Origin: Pseudomonas sp. J452
Lineage (GTDB): Bacteria; Pseudomonadota; Gammaproteobacteria; Pseudomonadales; Pseudomonadaceae
Reading direction: 5' to 3'
Assembly (NCBI RefSeq): GCF_024666525.1
Contig: NZ_CP088294.1
Location: 124,001 to 188,000 of the forward strand
DNA length: 64,000 bases
In this document: positions 20,558 to 30,396 of the stretch, piece after piece
How positions within the stretch are numbered: position 1 is the stretch's first letter
Layout: each line of letters begins with the position of its first letter
The notes under the pieces: model-generated
What the model was told of the DNA's origin: nothing
Seen by the model: the letters and a program-made list of their open reading frames with translations, nothing else
Database searches by the model: none
Program-made: the position numbers and the translations under genes

Positions 20558-21496
20558 ATGAAAAACGCCCGCTGGCAGCCCGACCCGCTGCAACTGCAAC
20601 ATGTGCGACTGTTCCAAAATGTCGCCTCTAGCAGCCTCGACCAGCTGCTGAGGGAGTTTCGCGCCTGCGAATTGGAAGCGGGCGAAGTGCTGCTCTCGCC
20701 GTTCAATCGCAACCAGTACCTCTATCTGTTGCTCGAAGGCGAACTCAAGGTCTTCCTCGGCTCGCTCGACAATCAACCGGTCAGCACCCTGCAGCCCGGG
20801 GAGTGCGCCGGCGAAATCAGCTTCATCGACAACGACCACCCCTCCGCCTATGTCGTCGCCACCACCGCGTCCCTGGTGCTGCGCCTGCATCACGAATCCC
20901 TGGTCAACCTGTTCAAGCAGTCGCCGCAACTGATGCAGAACCTGCTGGAACTGCTCTGCGATCGAGTACGCCAGGGCAACCGGATCATTCTCGACAGCGA
21001 ACAGAACGCCAACCTCGACACCCTCACCGGCTGCTTCAACCGGCGCTGGCTGGAGCATGTGTACACCCGCGAAAGCACCCGTTGCGCCTTCAATAGCCAG
21101 GCGCTGTGCATGCTCATGCTGGATGTCGACCACTTCAAGGCCTACAACGACCAGCACGGCCACCTCGCCGGCGATTACGCCCTGTGCCTGGTGGCGCACA
21201 CCCTGCGCAACCAGCTGCGACCGAAAGACAGCATGGCGCGCTACGGCGGCGAAGAGTTCGTCATCCTGCTGCCGGAAATCGATGTCGAGGAAGCCCGCAG
21301 CATCGGCGAGCGCCTGCGCCAGAGCCTTGAGCAGGTTTCCTCGTTCTATTCACCGGTCGGCATCTTGCCGGGCGTTACCGTATCCATCGGCATGGCGCCA
21401 ATGAAGCCGCAGGACAGCCTGGAGAGCCTGATCGCCCGGGCCGACAGCGCGCTGTATCAGGCCAAGCAGCAAGGCCGCAACTGCCTCTGCGGCTAA
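20558..21496 (+). CDS. Diguanylate cyclase with N-terminal cNMP-binding-like domain
   Basis: This 312-residue protein joins a Crp-type nucleotide-binding-like beta-barrel (residues about 10-125) to a GGDEF domain (about 145-312). The active site is GGEEF in MARYGGEEFVILLPE, and an inhibitory site RxxD (RPKD) lies exactly five residues before it, so c-di-GMP synthesis with feedback control is expected. In the sensor domain the phosphate-binding cassette reads GECAGEISFIDNDHPSAYVV and lacks the usual Arg, so it probably does not bind cAMP in the classic way. It is cytoplasmic, with no membrane segment. Confidence 0.9.
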   Translation: MKNARWQPDPLQLQHVRLFQNVASSSLDQLLREFRACELEAGEVLLSPFNRNQYLYLLLEGELKVFLGSLDNQPVSTLQPGECAGEISFIDNDHPSAYVVATTASLVLRLHHESLVNLFKQSPQLMQNLLELLCDRVRQGNRIILDSEQNANLDTLTGCFNRRWLEHVYTRESTRCAFNSQALCMLMLDVDHFKAYNDQHGHLAGDYALCLVAHTLRNQLRPKDSMARYGGEEFVILLPEIDVEEARSIGERLRQSLEQVSSFYSPVGILPGVTVSIGMAPMKPQDSLESLIARADSALYQAKQQGRNCLCG

Positions 21497-21635
21497 AAAT
21501 GTGCCTATAGCGGCTGCACCGCTGCGATGCTGCGTCACGCGGTGCTCGAAATCCTCATGAACTCCAGTTCATTGCGGTTTCTGCGCTCCGGGCTCCTTGC
21601 CTCACAGCGGTTCGCTCGCTATCCATCACATTTTT
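21495..21635. repeat. Inverted-repeat element of about 140 bases
   Basis: The ends AAAAATGTGCCTATAGCG and CGCTATCCATCACATTTTT pair as imperfect terminal inverted repeats. The left end begins inside the stop codon of the diguanylate cyclase gene. The interior has no gene. It is unlike families A and B in sequence. Confidence 0.55.
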
Positions 21636-21922
21636 CTTCGTACTGGTCAGAACAAGCCTTGTAGATACTGTTATTCAGCACAAGCTTTTGTAGGAGCCAG
21701 CTTGCTGGCGATCTTGGCAGCGCAAAAGCATCGCCAGCAAGCTGGCTCCTACAAGCTACAGGATCAGGCCGGGGTGGATAACGCTCTGCTTATCCACCAG
21801 GACCGCCCCCAAATGATCACAGGCATAGGCTCGAAACCATTCACGCCCGCAATGCGGCAACAGCCCCGACAAGCTCTGTTAGAGTTCGGCGCATAACAAT
21901 AACGCCCGGATGGCTCTCTACT
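21497..21922. other. Intergenic region between diguanylate cyclase and dipeptidase
   Basis: 426 bases without a gene. It holds the inverted-repeat element ending at 21635 and the REP doublet at 21689-21753. The remaining 170 bases should contain the dipeptidase promoter; I see no clear boxes. Confidence 0.6.
21689..21753. repeat. REP-like palindromic doublet, copy 4
   Basis: Arms TGTAGGAGCCAGCTTGCTGG and CCAGCAAGCTGGCTCCTACA, with the shortest centre of the five copies. Confidence 0.9.
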
Positions 21923-23083
21923 ATGCGCAAGCTCCCCCTCGCCCTACTCGCTGTCGCCGTGATTGGTGCTGGCGTGTTCTTCGGCCTCCCCAGCCTGCTC
22001 GACCGCAAGATGAACAGCGTCGCCACACCGGCGCCCTACCCGGCCAGCGAGTCGGCCAACAAACTGCACCAGACCCTGTTCGTCGCCGACCTGCACGATG
22101 ACGCCCTGCTCTGGCAGCGCGATCTGCTCGAACGCCACACTTATGGTCACTCCGACTTGCCGCGCCTGCTCGAAGGACGTGTTGGCCTGCAGGTGTTCTC
22201 CACCGTGACCAAGACCCCGCGCGGCCTCAACTACCAGAGCAACGGTAGCGACAGCGACAACATCACCGTGCTGGCCATGGCCCAGCGCTGGCCGCGGGCG
22301 ACCTGGAACAGCCTGCTGGAACGGGCGCTGTACCAGGGACAGAAACTGCAACAGGCAGCTACCGACAGTCAGGGGCGCCTGGTATTGATCCGCAGCCGTG
22401 GCGATCTGCAGGCCTTCCTCAAGACCTGGCAGCAGGACCCGCAACACCTGGCCGCGATCCTCGCCACCGAGGGTCTGCAGCCCATCGAAGGCAAGCTGGA
22501 AAATATCGACCGTCTGTATGACGTCGGCTTTCGCATCGCCGGGCTGACCCACTTCTTCGACAACGAAGTCGGCGGCTCGGCCCACGGCCTGGAGAAAGGC
22601 GGCCTGACCCCGCTTGGCCGGCAGGTCATCGCCCGCCTGGAAGAAAAACGCATGCTGGTCGATCTGGCCCACGCGTCCAAGGCACTGATAGACGACGTAC
22701 TGAAGATCGCCACCCGTCCCGTGCTGGTGTCCCACACCGGCGTTGCCGGCACCTGCCCCGGCCCGCGCAACCTGAGCGACGAACACCTGCAACGCATCGC
22801 CGCCACTGGCGGGCTGATAGGTATCGGCTACTGGGATGCCGCTGTCTGTGAAACCTCGGTCGGCGCCATCGTCCGCGCCATCCGCTACAGCGCGGACAAG
22901 ATCGGCGTCGAGCATGTGGCCCTGGGCTCCGACTTCAACGGCACGGTGCACACGCCGTTCGATACCACCGGCCTGGCGCAGATCACCGAAGGCCTGCAAC
23001 GCGCCGGTTTCAGCCAGGCCGACATCGCCAAGATCATGGGCGGCAATGTGCAGCGCCTGCTGCTCAGCACGCTGCCGGAATAA
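21923..23083 (+). CDS. Membrane dipeptidase, M19 (renal dipeptidase) family
   Basis: A 386-residue zinc dipeptidase anchored or exported by the N-terminal hydrophobic stretch ([20 protein letters not shown]). Metal ligands are visible: HxD in [11 protein letters not shown], Glu in LATEGLQP, His in LVSHTGVAG, and the GSDFNG motif near the C-terminus. It hydrolyses dipeptides in the periplasm, and some relatives act on D-amino-acid dipeptides. The gene stands alone between the cyclase and the helicase. Confidence 0.9.
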   Translation: MRKLPLALLAVAVIGAGVFFGLPSLLDRKMNSVATPAPYPASESANKLHQTLFVADLHDDALLWQRDLLERHTYGHSDLPRLLEGRVGLQVFSTVTKTPRGLNYQSNGSDSDNITVLAMAQRWPRATWNSLLERALYQGQKLQQAATDSQGRLVLIRSRGDLQAFLKTWQQDPQHLAAILATEGLQPIEGKLENIDRLYDVGFRIAGLTHFFDNEVGGSAHGLEKGGLTPLGRQVIARLEEKRMLVDLAHASKALIDDVLKIATRPVLVSHTGVAGTCPGPRNLSDEHLQRIAATGGLIGIGYWDAAVCETSVGAIVRAIRYSADKIGVEHVALGSDFNGTVHTPFDTTGLAQITEGLQRAGFSQADIAKIMGGNVQRLLLSTLPE

Positions 23084-23169
23084 CCCGGCGCACCAAGCTC
23101 CCCGCGGCACTTCGCCACGGGGACTTCTTGCATTACACTGGCGGCCGTTCATTCCTTAACCAATACGAG

Positions 23170-24618
23170 ATGGCCGTGCTCAAAGCACTCAAGAAAATTT
23201 TCAGCAAGGGCGAAGCCGAGCAGCCCGTGCGCAGCACCTCTCCCAGCTCATCCGCCCCATCCGTCGCCGCCCCTGGCGAAAGTCGCCAGCAGCAGCCCAA
23301 ACAACAGGCAGACGCCGGCAGTGAATCTGCAGCCAGCGCACCAGCGCCGAAGAAAACGCGTAACGACAAGCCGCGCCGCGAGCGCCCGGCCAAGCCGGTG
23401 GACACCTGGAAGCTGGAAGACTTCGCGGTCGAGCCGCAGGAAGGCAAAACCCGCTTCCACGACTTCCGCCTCGCCCCCGAGCTGATGCACGCGATCCACG
23501 ACCTCGGTTTCCCCTATTGCACACCGATCCAGGCCCAGGTCCTCGGCCATACCCTCAAGGGTAAAGACGCCATCGGCCGCGCCCAGACCGGTACCGGCAA
23601 GACCGCCGCGTTCCTCGTCTCGACCATCACCCAGCTGCTGCAGACGCCACCGCCGAAAGACCGCTACATGGGTGAGCCGCGCGCGCTGATCATTGCGCCG
23701 ACCCGCGAGCTGGTGGTGCAGATCGCCAAGGACGCCGCCGACCTGACCAAGTACACCGGTCTCAACGTCATGCAGTTCGTTGGTGGCATGGACTTCGACA
23801 AGCAGCTCAAGCAGCTGGAATCGCGCTTCTGCGACATCCTCGTGGCCACCCCAGGTCGCCTGCTGGACTTCAACCAGCGCGGCGAAGTGCACCTGGACAT
23901 GGTCGAGGTAATGGTCCTCGACGAAGCCGACCGCATGCTCGACATGGGCTTCATTCCGCAGGTACGCCAGATCATCCGCCAGACCCCGATGAAGGGCGAA
24001 CGCCAGACCCTGCTGTTCTCCGCCACCTTCACCGAAGACGTGATGAACCTGGCCCGCCAGTGGACGGTCGACCCGGCCATCGTCGAGATCGAGCCGGAGC
24101 AGGTCGCCAGCGACACCGTCGAGCAGCACGTCTACGCGGTGGCCGGCAGCGACAAGTACAAGCTGCTGTACAACCTGATCGCGCAGAACGACTGGACCCG
24201 CGTGATGGTCTTCGCCAACCGCAAGGACGAAGTCCGTCGCATCGAGGAAAAACTCACTCGCGACGGCATCAGTGCCGCGCAGATGTCCGGCGACGTGCCG
24301 CAGGTCAAGCGGATCAAGGTGCTCGAAGGCTTCCGCGAGGGCAAGATCCGCGTCCTGGTCGCCACCGATGTGGCCGGCCGCGGCATCCACGTCGAAGGCA
24401 TCAGCCACGTGATCAACTTCACCCTGCCGGAAACCCCCGACGACTACGTGCACCGCATCGGCCGCACGGGCCGCGCCGGCACCAGTGGCAAATCGATCAG
24501 CTTCGCCGGCGAGGACGACGCCTACGCCCTGCCGCCGATCGAGGCGCTGATCGGACGCAAGATCAACTGCGAGATGCCGCCGGACGAGCTGCTCAAGCCG
24601 GTGCCACGCAAGCACTGA
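23170..24618 (+). CDS. rhlB: DEAD-box ATP-dependent RNA helicase, RhlB type
   Basis: A 482-residue RNA helicase. After a low-complexity N-terminal region of about 90 residues rich in Ser, Gln, Ala and Lys come the Q motif ([10 protein letters not shown]), motif I AQTGTGKT, Ia [20 protein letters not shown] and [12 protein letters not shown]. It unwinds RNA in turnover or ribosome assembly. The start at 23170 gives [19 protein letters not shown], the usual beginning in Pseudomonas; earlier in-frame ATGs lie in the promoter. A terminator follows. Confidence 0.9.
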   Translation: MAVLKALKKIFSKGEAEQPVRSTSPSSSAPSVAAPGESRQQQPKQQADAGSESAASAPAPKKTRNDKPRRERPAKPVDTWKLEDFAVEPQEGKTRFHDFRLAPELMHAIHDLGFPYCTPIQAQVLGHTLKGKDAIGRAQTGTGKTAAFLVSTITQLLQTPPPKDRYMGEPRALIIAPTRELVVQIAKDAADLTKYTGLNVMQFVGGMDFDKQLKQLESRFCDILVATPGRLLDFNQRGEVHLDMVEVMVLDEADRMLDMGFIPQVRQIIRQTPMKGERQTLLFSATFTEDVMNLARQWTVDPAIVEIEPEQVASDTVEQHVYAVAGSDKYKLLYNLIAQNDWTRVMVFANRKDEVRRIEEKLTRDGISAAQMSGDVPQVKRIKVLEGFREGKIRVLVATDVAGRGIHVEGISHVINFTLPETPDDYVHRIGRTGRAGTSGKSISFAGEDDAYALPPIEALIGRKINCEMPPDELLKPVPRKH

Positions 24619-24633
24619 TCCTGCAATCACAAC

Positions 24634-24656
24634 AAGGCCGGCTAAATGCCGGCCTT
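24634..24656 (+). terminator. Rho-independent terminator of the helicase gene
   Basis: AAGGCCGGC TAAAT GCCGGCCTT, a perfect nine-base-pair stem, 15 bases after the stop codon. Confidence 0.85.
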
Positions 24657-24681
24657 GCTCCATCAGGGCTTGCTGATTTCC

Positions 24682-24752
24682 TGTAGGAGCCAGCTTGCTG
24701 GCGATCGGGCATTCAGCGCTGTCTGGTTGATCGCCAGCAAGCTGGCTCCTAC
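24682..24752. repeat. REP-like palindromic doublet, copy 5
   Basis: Arms TGTAGGAGCCAGCTTGCTGG and CCAGCAAGCTGGCTCCTAC. It lies between convergent genes, right before the end of the ribbon-helix-helix gene. Confidence 0.9.
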
Positions 24753-24755
24753 CTA

Positions 24756-25058
24756 TCAGGCCTTGGCTACCAGGCTAAGCACTTCCGCCGAGCGCTGTGG
24801 CGCCTGGCTCAAGAACCTCGTGCAGCTGACGCGCAGGAACGAGGCGAAATTGACCACTTCGCCGCGGTAGTCCATGACCTCGTCATACAGCTTGCTGATC
24901 AACTGATTGGTGGTCATGCCGTCGACCTCGGCGATCTCGCGCAGGATGTCCCAGAACTGATTCTCCAGACGCAGGGTGGTCACCACCCCGCGAATGCGCA
25001 GGGAGCGCGAGCGCGACTCATAAAGGATCGGATCAGCTTTTACATAGAGTTCGCACAT
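24756..25058 (-). CDS. Ribbon-helix-helix domain protein
   Basis: A 100-residue protein with a ribbon-helix-helix-like core: the strand RGVVTTLRLENQFW, then helices DILREIAEVDGMTTNQLIS and KLYDEVMDYRGEVVNFASFL. It fits the RHH_4 type family found in Proteobacteria, thought to bind DNA. The start at 25058 was chosen for an upstream purine-rich site. It lies 16 bases after the PfpI-type gene, so the two form an operon. The target is unknown. Confidence 0.78.
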   Translation of the reverse strand: MCELYVKADPILYESRSRSLRIRGVVTTLRLENQFWDILREIAEVDGMTTNQLISKLYDEVMDYRGEVVNFASFLRVSCTRFLSQAPQRSAEVLSLVAKA

Positions 25059-25074
25059 CGCGCCTTCCCTCTTA

Positions 25075-25641
25075 TCAGCCAAGAACCTTCAGAAACGCCG
25101 CCAACCAGGCCGGATGGGCCGGCCAGGCGGGCGCGGTGACCAGGTTGCCGTCGACATGTACGCCGTCCATCGGCACTTCCACATACTCGCCGCCAGCCAG
25201 ACGCACTTCCGGTGCGCACGCCGGGTAAGCGCTGCAGCCACGGCCCTTGAGCACACCAGCGGCGGCCAGCAGCTGGGCGCCGTGACAAACGGCGGCAATC
25301 GGCTTGTTGGCGGCATTGAAGGCCTGCACCAGGGCGATCACCTGCGGATTCAGGCGCAGGTACTCGGGCGCACGGCCACCGGGAATCACCAGAGCATGGT
25401 AAGCCTCGGCACGTACCTGGTCGAAGCTGAAGTTGAGGGCAAAGTTGTGCCCTGGCTTCTCGCTGTAGGTCTGGTCGCCTTCGAAGTCATGGATGGCGGT
25501 GCGCACGCTGTCGCCGGCCTGCTTGCCAGGGCACACCGCATGCACGCTATGGCCAACCATCTGCAGGGCCTGGAACGGCACCATGGTTTCGTAGTCTTCG
25601 ACGTAATCGCCGACCAGCATAAGGATGTTCTTGGCAGTCAT
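25075..25641 (-). CDS. DJ-1/PfpI family protein
   Basis: A 188-residue protein of the DJ-1/PfpI superfamily with the nucleophile elbow [16 protein letters not shown] (Cys followed by His) and an early acidic residue in [16 protein letters not shown]. Members include stress-linked hydrolases, glyoxalases and chaperones; which activity applies is not clear. The start at 25641 has GGAGG at seven bases. It is co-transcribed with the ribbon-helix-helix gene. Confidence 0.88.
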   Translation of the reverse strand: MTAKNILMLVGDYVEDYETMVPFQALQMVGHSVHAVCPGKQAGDSVRTAIHDFEGDQTYSEKPGHNFALNFSFDQVRAEAYHALVIPGGRAPEYLRLNPQVIALVQAFNAANKPIAAVCHGAQLLAAAGVLKGRGCSAYPACAPEVRLAGGEYVEVPMDGVHVDGNLVTAPAWPAHPAWLAAFLKVLG

Positions 25642-25731
25642 GGCAGGGCCTCCGCTCCGGTTGAGTTGACCCTTGCAGTCTGGTCCAGAGCCACCGCTAG
25701 CGGGTAACAACGGGCTACTACAGACAGAAAA

Positions 25732-25752
25732 AACCCCGCACGCGGCGGGGTT
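25732..25752 (-). terminator. Rho-independent terminator after thrC
   Basis: On the minus strand AACCCCGCCGCGTGCGGGGT is followed by TTTTTT, 19 bases after thrC. Confidence 0.9.
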
Positions 25753-25770
25753 CTCTTTGCAGCGCTGACC

Positions 25771-27180
25771 TTACAGCGGCTTGCCGCGATTGCCGTGAGC
25801 AGCAACGAACTGCTGCACGGTCTTCAGGTCGTTGGCCAGCACGGTGCAACGCTCGTCGCGCTGGAACAGGTCAGCCAGATGCGGCGGCAGGGCTGGAGCC
25901 TGGCCGACGCCGGCCTTCTCCACCGCTTCCGGGAACTTGACCGGGTGCGCGGTGCCCAGGGTGACCATGGGAATGGCCAGGCTGCGGCGGCATTCGCGCG
26001 CGGCACGTACGCCGATGGCGGTGTGCGGGTCGAGCAGCTCGCCACACTCGGCATACACCTGAGCGATGGTCTCGCAGGTCTCTTCGTCATTCACCGCCAG
26101 CGAGTCGAACAGCTTGCGCGCTTCGGTCCAGCGGTCTTCTTCGACGCTGAAACCGCCACCCTGTTTGAAGGTATCCATCAGCCCGGCGATAGCCGCGCCG
26201 TTGCGACCGTGCAGGTCGAACAGCAGGCGCTCGAAGTTCGACGAAACCATGATGTCCATGGATGGCGACAGGGTCGGGTGCAGGTCGCCCTTCACATACT
26301 GATTGCCGCTCATGAAGCGGTGCAGGATGTCGTTGCGGTTGGTCGCGACGATCAGCTGGCTGATCGGCAGGCCCATGTTGCGCGCCAGGTAGCCGGCGAA
26401 GATATCGCCGAAGTTGCCGGTCGGCACCGAGAAGGCAATGGAACGCGCCGGGCCGCCGAGCTGCAGGGCCGCGTGGAAGTAGTAGACGATCTGGGCCATG
26501 ATCCGCGCCCAGTTGATCGAGTTGACCGCGACCAGACGGGTGCCCTTGAGGAAACCCTGGTCGGCGAAGCTGGCCTTGACCATCTCCTGGCAGTCGTCGA
26601 AGTTGCCTTCGATGGCGATGTTGTGGATGTTGTCGCCGAAGATGGTGGTCATCTGCCGGCGCTGCACCTCGGACACGCGGTTGTGCGGGTGCATGATGAA
26701 GATGTCGACGTTGTCGCAGGCCTTGCAGCCTTCGATGGCCGCCGAGCCGGTGTCACCGGAAGTGGCGCCCATGATCACCACGCGCTCGTTGCGCTTGGCC
26801 AGCACGTAGTCGAGCAGACGACCGAGCAACTGCAGGGCGAAGTCCTTGAACGCCAGGGTCGGGCCGTGGAACAGCTCCAGCACCCACTCGTTGCCGTTCA
26901 GCTGGCGCAGCGGCGCCACGGCGTTGTGGGCGAACACACCGTAGGTTTCTTCGAGGATCTTCTTGAAGTCGGCATCCGGGATGCTGCCGGTGACGAACGG
27001 GCGCATCACGCGGAAGGCCAGCTCGTGGTACGGCAGACCGGCCCAGGAGGCGATTTCTTCCTGGGTGAAGCGCGGCAGGTTTTCCGGGACGTAGAGGCCA
27101 CCGTCACTGGCCAGGCCAGCCAGCAACACGTCTTCAAAGTTGAGAACCGGGGCCTGGCCGCGGGTACTGATATAACGCAT
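25771..27180 (-). CDS. thrC: Threonine synthase
   Basis: A 469-residue PLP enzyme that converts O-phosphohomoserine to threonine. It begins MRYISTRGQAPVLNFEDVLL, carries the PLP lysine in GPTLAFKDFALQ and the phosphate-binding GATSGDTGSAAIEG. The length fits the longer (fungal/gamma-proteobacterial) class. It follows hom by ten bases, giving the two-step end of the threonine pathway in one operon. Confidence 0.97.
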   Translation of the reverse strand: MRYISTRGQAPVLNFEDVLLAGLASDGGLYVPENLPRFTQEEIASWAGLPYHELAFRVMRPFVTGSIPDADFKKILEETYGVFAHNAVAPLRQLNGNEWVLELFHGPTLAFKDFALQLLGRLLDYVLAKRNERVVIMGATSGDTGSAAIEGCKACDNVDIFIMHPHNRVSEVQRRQMTTIFGDNIHNIAIEGNFDDCQEMVKASFADQGFLKGTRLVAVNSINWARIMAQIVYYFHAALQLGGPARSIAFSVPTGNFGDIFAGYLARNMGLPISQLIVATNRNDILHRFMSGNQYVKGDLHPTLSPSMDIMVSSNFERLLFDLHGRNGAAIAGLMDTFKQGGGFSVEEDRWTEARKLFDSLAVNDEETCETIAQVYAECGELLDPHTAIGVRAARECRRSLAIPMVTLGTAHPVKFPEAVEKAGVGQAPALPPHLADLFQRDERCTVLANDLKTVQQFVAAHGNRGKPL

Positions 27181-27190
27181 GTTCTTTCCC

Positions 27191-28495
27191 TCAGCCCAGT
27201 TGTTCGACGCGGATACGCACCACGCTGCCGACCACGTCGCTCAGCGCTTCCAGCGCGGCGATGGCGTCGTTGACGCGCGACTCGAGCACCCGGTGGGTGA
27301 CCAGAATCATCGGTACCAGGCCGTCGTGCTCTTCGGCTTCTTTCTGCATGATCGATTCGATGTTGATGCCACGCTCGGACAGGATGCTCGCCACCTGAGC
27401 CAGCACGCCCGGATGATCCTTGGCCTGGATGCGCAGGTAGTAGGCGCTCTCGCACTCCTCGATCGGCAGGATCGGATGGTCGGACAGCGAGTCCGGCTGG
27501 AACGCCAGGTGCGGCACACGGTTTTCCGGGTCGGTGGTCAGGGCGCGTACCACGTCGACCAGGTCGGCGACCACGGAAGAGGCGGTCGGCTCCATGCCGG
27601 CGCCGGCGCCATAGAACAGGGTCGAACCGGCGGCATCGCCATTGACCATCACCGCGTTCATCACACCGTTGACGTTGGCGATCAGGCGGTCGGCGGGGAT
27701 CAGCGTGGGGTGCACGCGCAGCTCGAAGCCGGCCTCGGTGCGGCGGGCCACGCCGAGGTGCTTGATGCGGTAGCCGAGGGCTTCGGCGTAGTTCACGTCG
27801 GCGCTGGTCAGCTGGCTGATGCCTTCGGTGTAGGCCTTGTCGAACTGCAGCGGGATGCCGAAGGCGATGGAGGCGAGGATGGTCAGCTTGTGCGCGGCGT
27901 CGATGCCTTCGACGTCGAAGGTCGGGTCGGCTTCGGCATAGCCGAGGGCCTGGGCTTCCTTCAGTACGTCGGAGAAGGCGCGGCCTTTCTCGCGCATCTC
28001 GGTAAGGATGAAGTTGCCGGTGCCGTTGATGATGCCGGCCAGCCAGTTGATGCGGTTGCCGGCCAGGCCCTCGCGGATCGCCTTGATCACCGGGATGCCG
28101 CCGGCCACGGCCGCTTCGAAGGCGACAATGACGCCCTTCTCACGGGCCTTGGCGAAGATTTCATTGCCGTGCACGGCGATCAGCGCCTTGTTCGCGGTAA
28201 CCACATGCTTGCCGTTCTCGATGGCCTTGAGCACCAGCTCATGGGCCAGGGTGTAGCCACCGATCAGCTCGATGACCACGTCGATTTCCGGGTTGTTCGC
28301 CACGTCGAAAATATCGGCAGTGATGGGGGTGCTGCCGGTCTCGCATTTCGGGTTGGGGCGACGTGCAGCAATCTGCGCGACTTCGATTCCGCGCCCGGCA
28401 CGGCGGGCAATCTCCTCGGCGTTGCGTTTAAGCACATTGAAGGTGCCGCCACCGACGGTACCCAGCCCACAGATGCCTACTTTGACCGGTTTCAC
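27191..28495 (-). CDS. hom: Homoserine dehydrogenase
   Basis: A 434-residue enzyme reducing aspartate semialdehyde to homoserine. It has the NAD(P)-binding motif GICGLGTVGGGTF at the start, the catalytic region AGIINGTGNFILTEM, and a C-terminal ACT domain (DHPGVLAQVASILSERGINI) for feedback by threonine. A GTG start at 28493-28495 (then KPVKVGICGLG) gives the length known in P. aeruginosa; the longer frame from 28564 would add residues not seen in the family. Confidence 0.96.
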   Translation of the reverse strand: MKPVKVGICGLGTVGGGTFNVLKRNAEEIARRAGRGIEVAQIAARRPNPKCETGSTPITADIFDVANNPEIDVVIELIGGYTLAHELVLKAIENGKHVVTANKALIAVHGNEIFAKAREKGVIVAFEAAVAGGIPVIKAIREGLAGNRINWLAGIINGTGNFILTEMREKGRAFSDVLKEAQALGYAEADPTFDVEGIDAAHKLTILASIAFGIPLQFDKAYTEGISQLTSADVNYAEALGYRIKHLGVARRTEAGFELRVHPTLIPADRLIANVNGVMNAVMVNGDAAGSTLFYGAGAGMEPTASSVVADLVDVVRALTTDPENRVPHLAFQPDSLSDHPILPIEECESAYYLRIQAKDHPGVLAQVASILSERGINIESIMQKEAEEHDGLVPMILVTHRVLESRVNDAIAALEALSDVVGSVVRIRVEQLG

Positions 28496-28607
28496 TCTGA
28501 TTTCCCCATCTGCACTGCGTAAAACGGCCGGAGCAAGCCCCGGCCGCATAAAAGAGCCGCACATTACGAAGCGGCTCCCTATTAGTCAATCTGCCAGCGA
28601 CCCCGGA

Positions 28608-29333
28608 TTACTTGGCCTCCAGGGCAATTTTCGCCAGCTGCGGTGCCGGCTGATAGCCCGGGATCAGCTGGCCGTTGGCCAAAACAATGGCCGGCGTGCC
28701 ATTCACACCGATGGACTGACCCAGCGCGTACTGCTTCATGACCGGATTCTCGCACTTGCCTGGCGGCAACTCCTGGCGGGCCTTGGCCTTGTTCATCGCA
28801 TCCTGGCGATCCTCGGCGCACCAGACACTGGCCAGGCCGTTGTAGCCATGGGAACCCTCACCCTGGCGCGGGAAGGCGAGATAACGCACCTCGACACCCA
28901 GGCGATTCAGCTCCGGCACTTCGCTATGCAGCTTCTGGCAGTAGCCGCAGTCGGTATCGGTAAACACGGTGATATGGGTCTTCGGCTGCTTCGGGGCGAA
29001 CACCACCATTTCGCTCAACGGCACTTCGTTGATCAGCTTGGCGATGCCTTTGCTTTCTGCTTTCTCGGTCAGGTTGACCGCATTGCCATCCTTGAACTGA
29101 TAGAGATTGCCCTGCAGGAGGAACTGGCCATCACCACTGGCATACAGCAGGCGACCGCCCTTTAGCTGTACCTGGAACAGGCCGGTCATCGGGCTCTCGG
29201 CAATCGCCTCAATCGGCAGATCCGGTTGCAGTTTGCTGAGCGTGGCACGGATGGCCTGATCAGGATCAGCGGCTTGGGCAATGGCAGCAACAAGGCCGAG
29301 CGCGGTGCCGGCAATAAGGCGGAAAACGGGCAT
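28608..29333 (-). CDS. dsbC: Thiol:disulfide interchange protein DsbC
   Basis: A 241-residue periplasmic disulfide isomerase with a signal peptide (cleaved after QAA), an N-terminal dimerisation domain and a thioredoxin fold with active site CGYC in TDTDCGYCQKLH. A second Cys pair (C in VWCAEDRQ and KCENPVM) matches the structural disulfide of DsbC. GGAG lies upstream of the ATG. It lies between xerD and hom, as in P. aeruginosa. Confidence 0.96.
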   Translation of the reverse strand: MPVFRLIAGTALGLVAAIAQAADPDQAIRATLSKLQPDLPIEAIAESPMTGLFQVQLKGGRLLYASGDGQFLLQGNLYQFKDGNAVNLTEKAESKGIAKLINEVPLSEMVVFAPKQPKTHITVFTDTDCGYCQKLHSEVPELNRLGVEVRYLAFPRQGEGSHGYNGLASVWCAEDRQDAMNKAKARQELPPGKCENPVMKQYALGQSIGVNGTPAIVLANGQLIPGYQPAPQLAKIALEAK

Positions 29334-29426
29334 GGGTTACTCCTGTCAACAGTGCGGCCAGCCTACCACAGAAGCCCTGCAGCGCCGATCACAGACGCTG
29401 GGCGGACGCAGCGAGGCGATGAAGAG

Positions 29427-30323
29427 TCAGCCGCGCGGATGATGCCGCGCGTGCAGCTCCTGCAGCCGCGCCTTGGCGATATGGGTGTAGATCTGCGTGG
29501 TCGACAGGTCGCTATGGCCTAGCAGCATCTGCACCACGCGCAGATCGGCACCATGGTTGAGCAGGTGAGTGGCGAAGGCATGGCGCAAGGTATGCGGTGA
29601 CAGCGACTTGGCGATTCCGGCCACCCGCGCCTGGTGCTTGATCCGGTGCCAGAAAGTCTGCCGGGTCATCTGCTCGCCACGCAGGCTGGGAAACAGCACA
29701 TCGCTGGGCTTGCCATCCAGCAGAAAGGGCCGCGCCTCGCGCACATAGCGCTCGATCCAGGCGATAGCCTCTTCGCCCATGGGCACCAGACGCTCCTTGC
29801 TGCCCTTGCCGAAGACGCGCAGCACACCCTGGCGCAGATTGACCTGTTCCAAGGTCAGCGAGATCAGTTCAGTCACCCGCAGGCCGCAGGCATACAGGAC
29901 TTCGAGCATGGCGCGATCCCGCAGACCGATCGGATCATCCAGCTCCGGCGCCGCCAGTAGCGCCTCGACATCCGCCTCGGACAACGACTTGGGCAGCGGC
30001 CGGCCGAGCTGTGGCAGATCGATCTGCAAGGTCGGGTCCTCGCTGATCAGGCCCTCGCGCAGCAGGTAGCGGTAGAAGCCGCGCACGCCGGAAAGAAAAC
30101 GCGCAGTGGAGCGAGCCTTGTAGCCCTCGGCCAGGCGCCAGGCCAGATGATCGAGGATGATCTCGCGTCCGGCCCCGGGCAACGCCAGGCCACGCTCCTG
30201 CAGCCAGGCATGGAACAGGCCGAGATCACTGCGGTAGGCATCACGGGTATGCACCGACAGGCCTTTCTCCAGCCACAAGGCATCGAGAAAGCGGTCGAGC
30301 AGGGGGTGGTCGAGAATCGGCAT
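29427..30323 (-). CDS. xerD: Site-specific tyrosine recombinase XerD
   Basis: A 298-residue recombinase that, with XerC and FtsK, resolves chromosome dimers at dif. The N-terminal SAM-like DNA-binding domain is followed by the catalytic core: Arg in ACGLRVTELISL, Lys in VFGKGSKERLVPM, HxxR in SPHTLRHAFATHLL, His in LLGHSDLSTT and the Tyr nucleophile in QIYTHI. It is chromosomal and not linked to the mobile element at the right end. Confidence 0.96.
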   Translation of the reverse strand: MPILDHPLLDRFLDALWLEKGLSVHTRDAYRSDLGLFHAWLQERGLALPGAGREIILDHLAWRLAEGYKARSTARFLSGVRGFYRYLLREGLISEDPTLQIDLPQLGRPLPKSLSEADVEALLAAPELDDPIGLRDRAMLEVLYACGLRVTELISLTLEQVNLRQGVLRVFGKGSKERLVPMGEEAIAWIERYVREARPFLLDGKPSDVLFPSLRGEQMTRQTFWHRIKHQARVAGIAKSLSPHTLRHAFATHLLNHGADLRVVQMLLGHSDLSTTQIYTHIAKARLQELHARHHPRG

Positions 30324-30396
30324 GGGGTGTTTCGCGGGCGATGGCAGGCTAGTCTTCCACAGCCCGGCATCGAATCACCAGAGACAAGGAGTCGCC

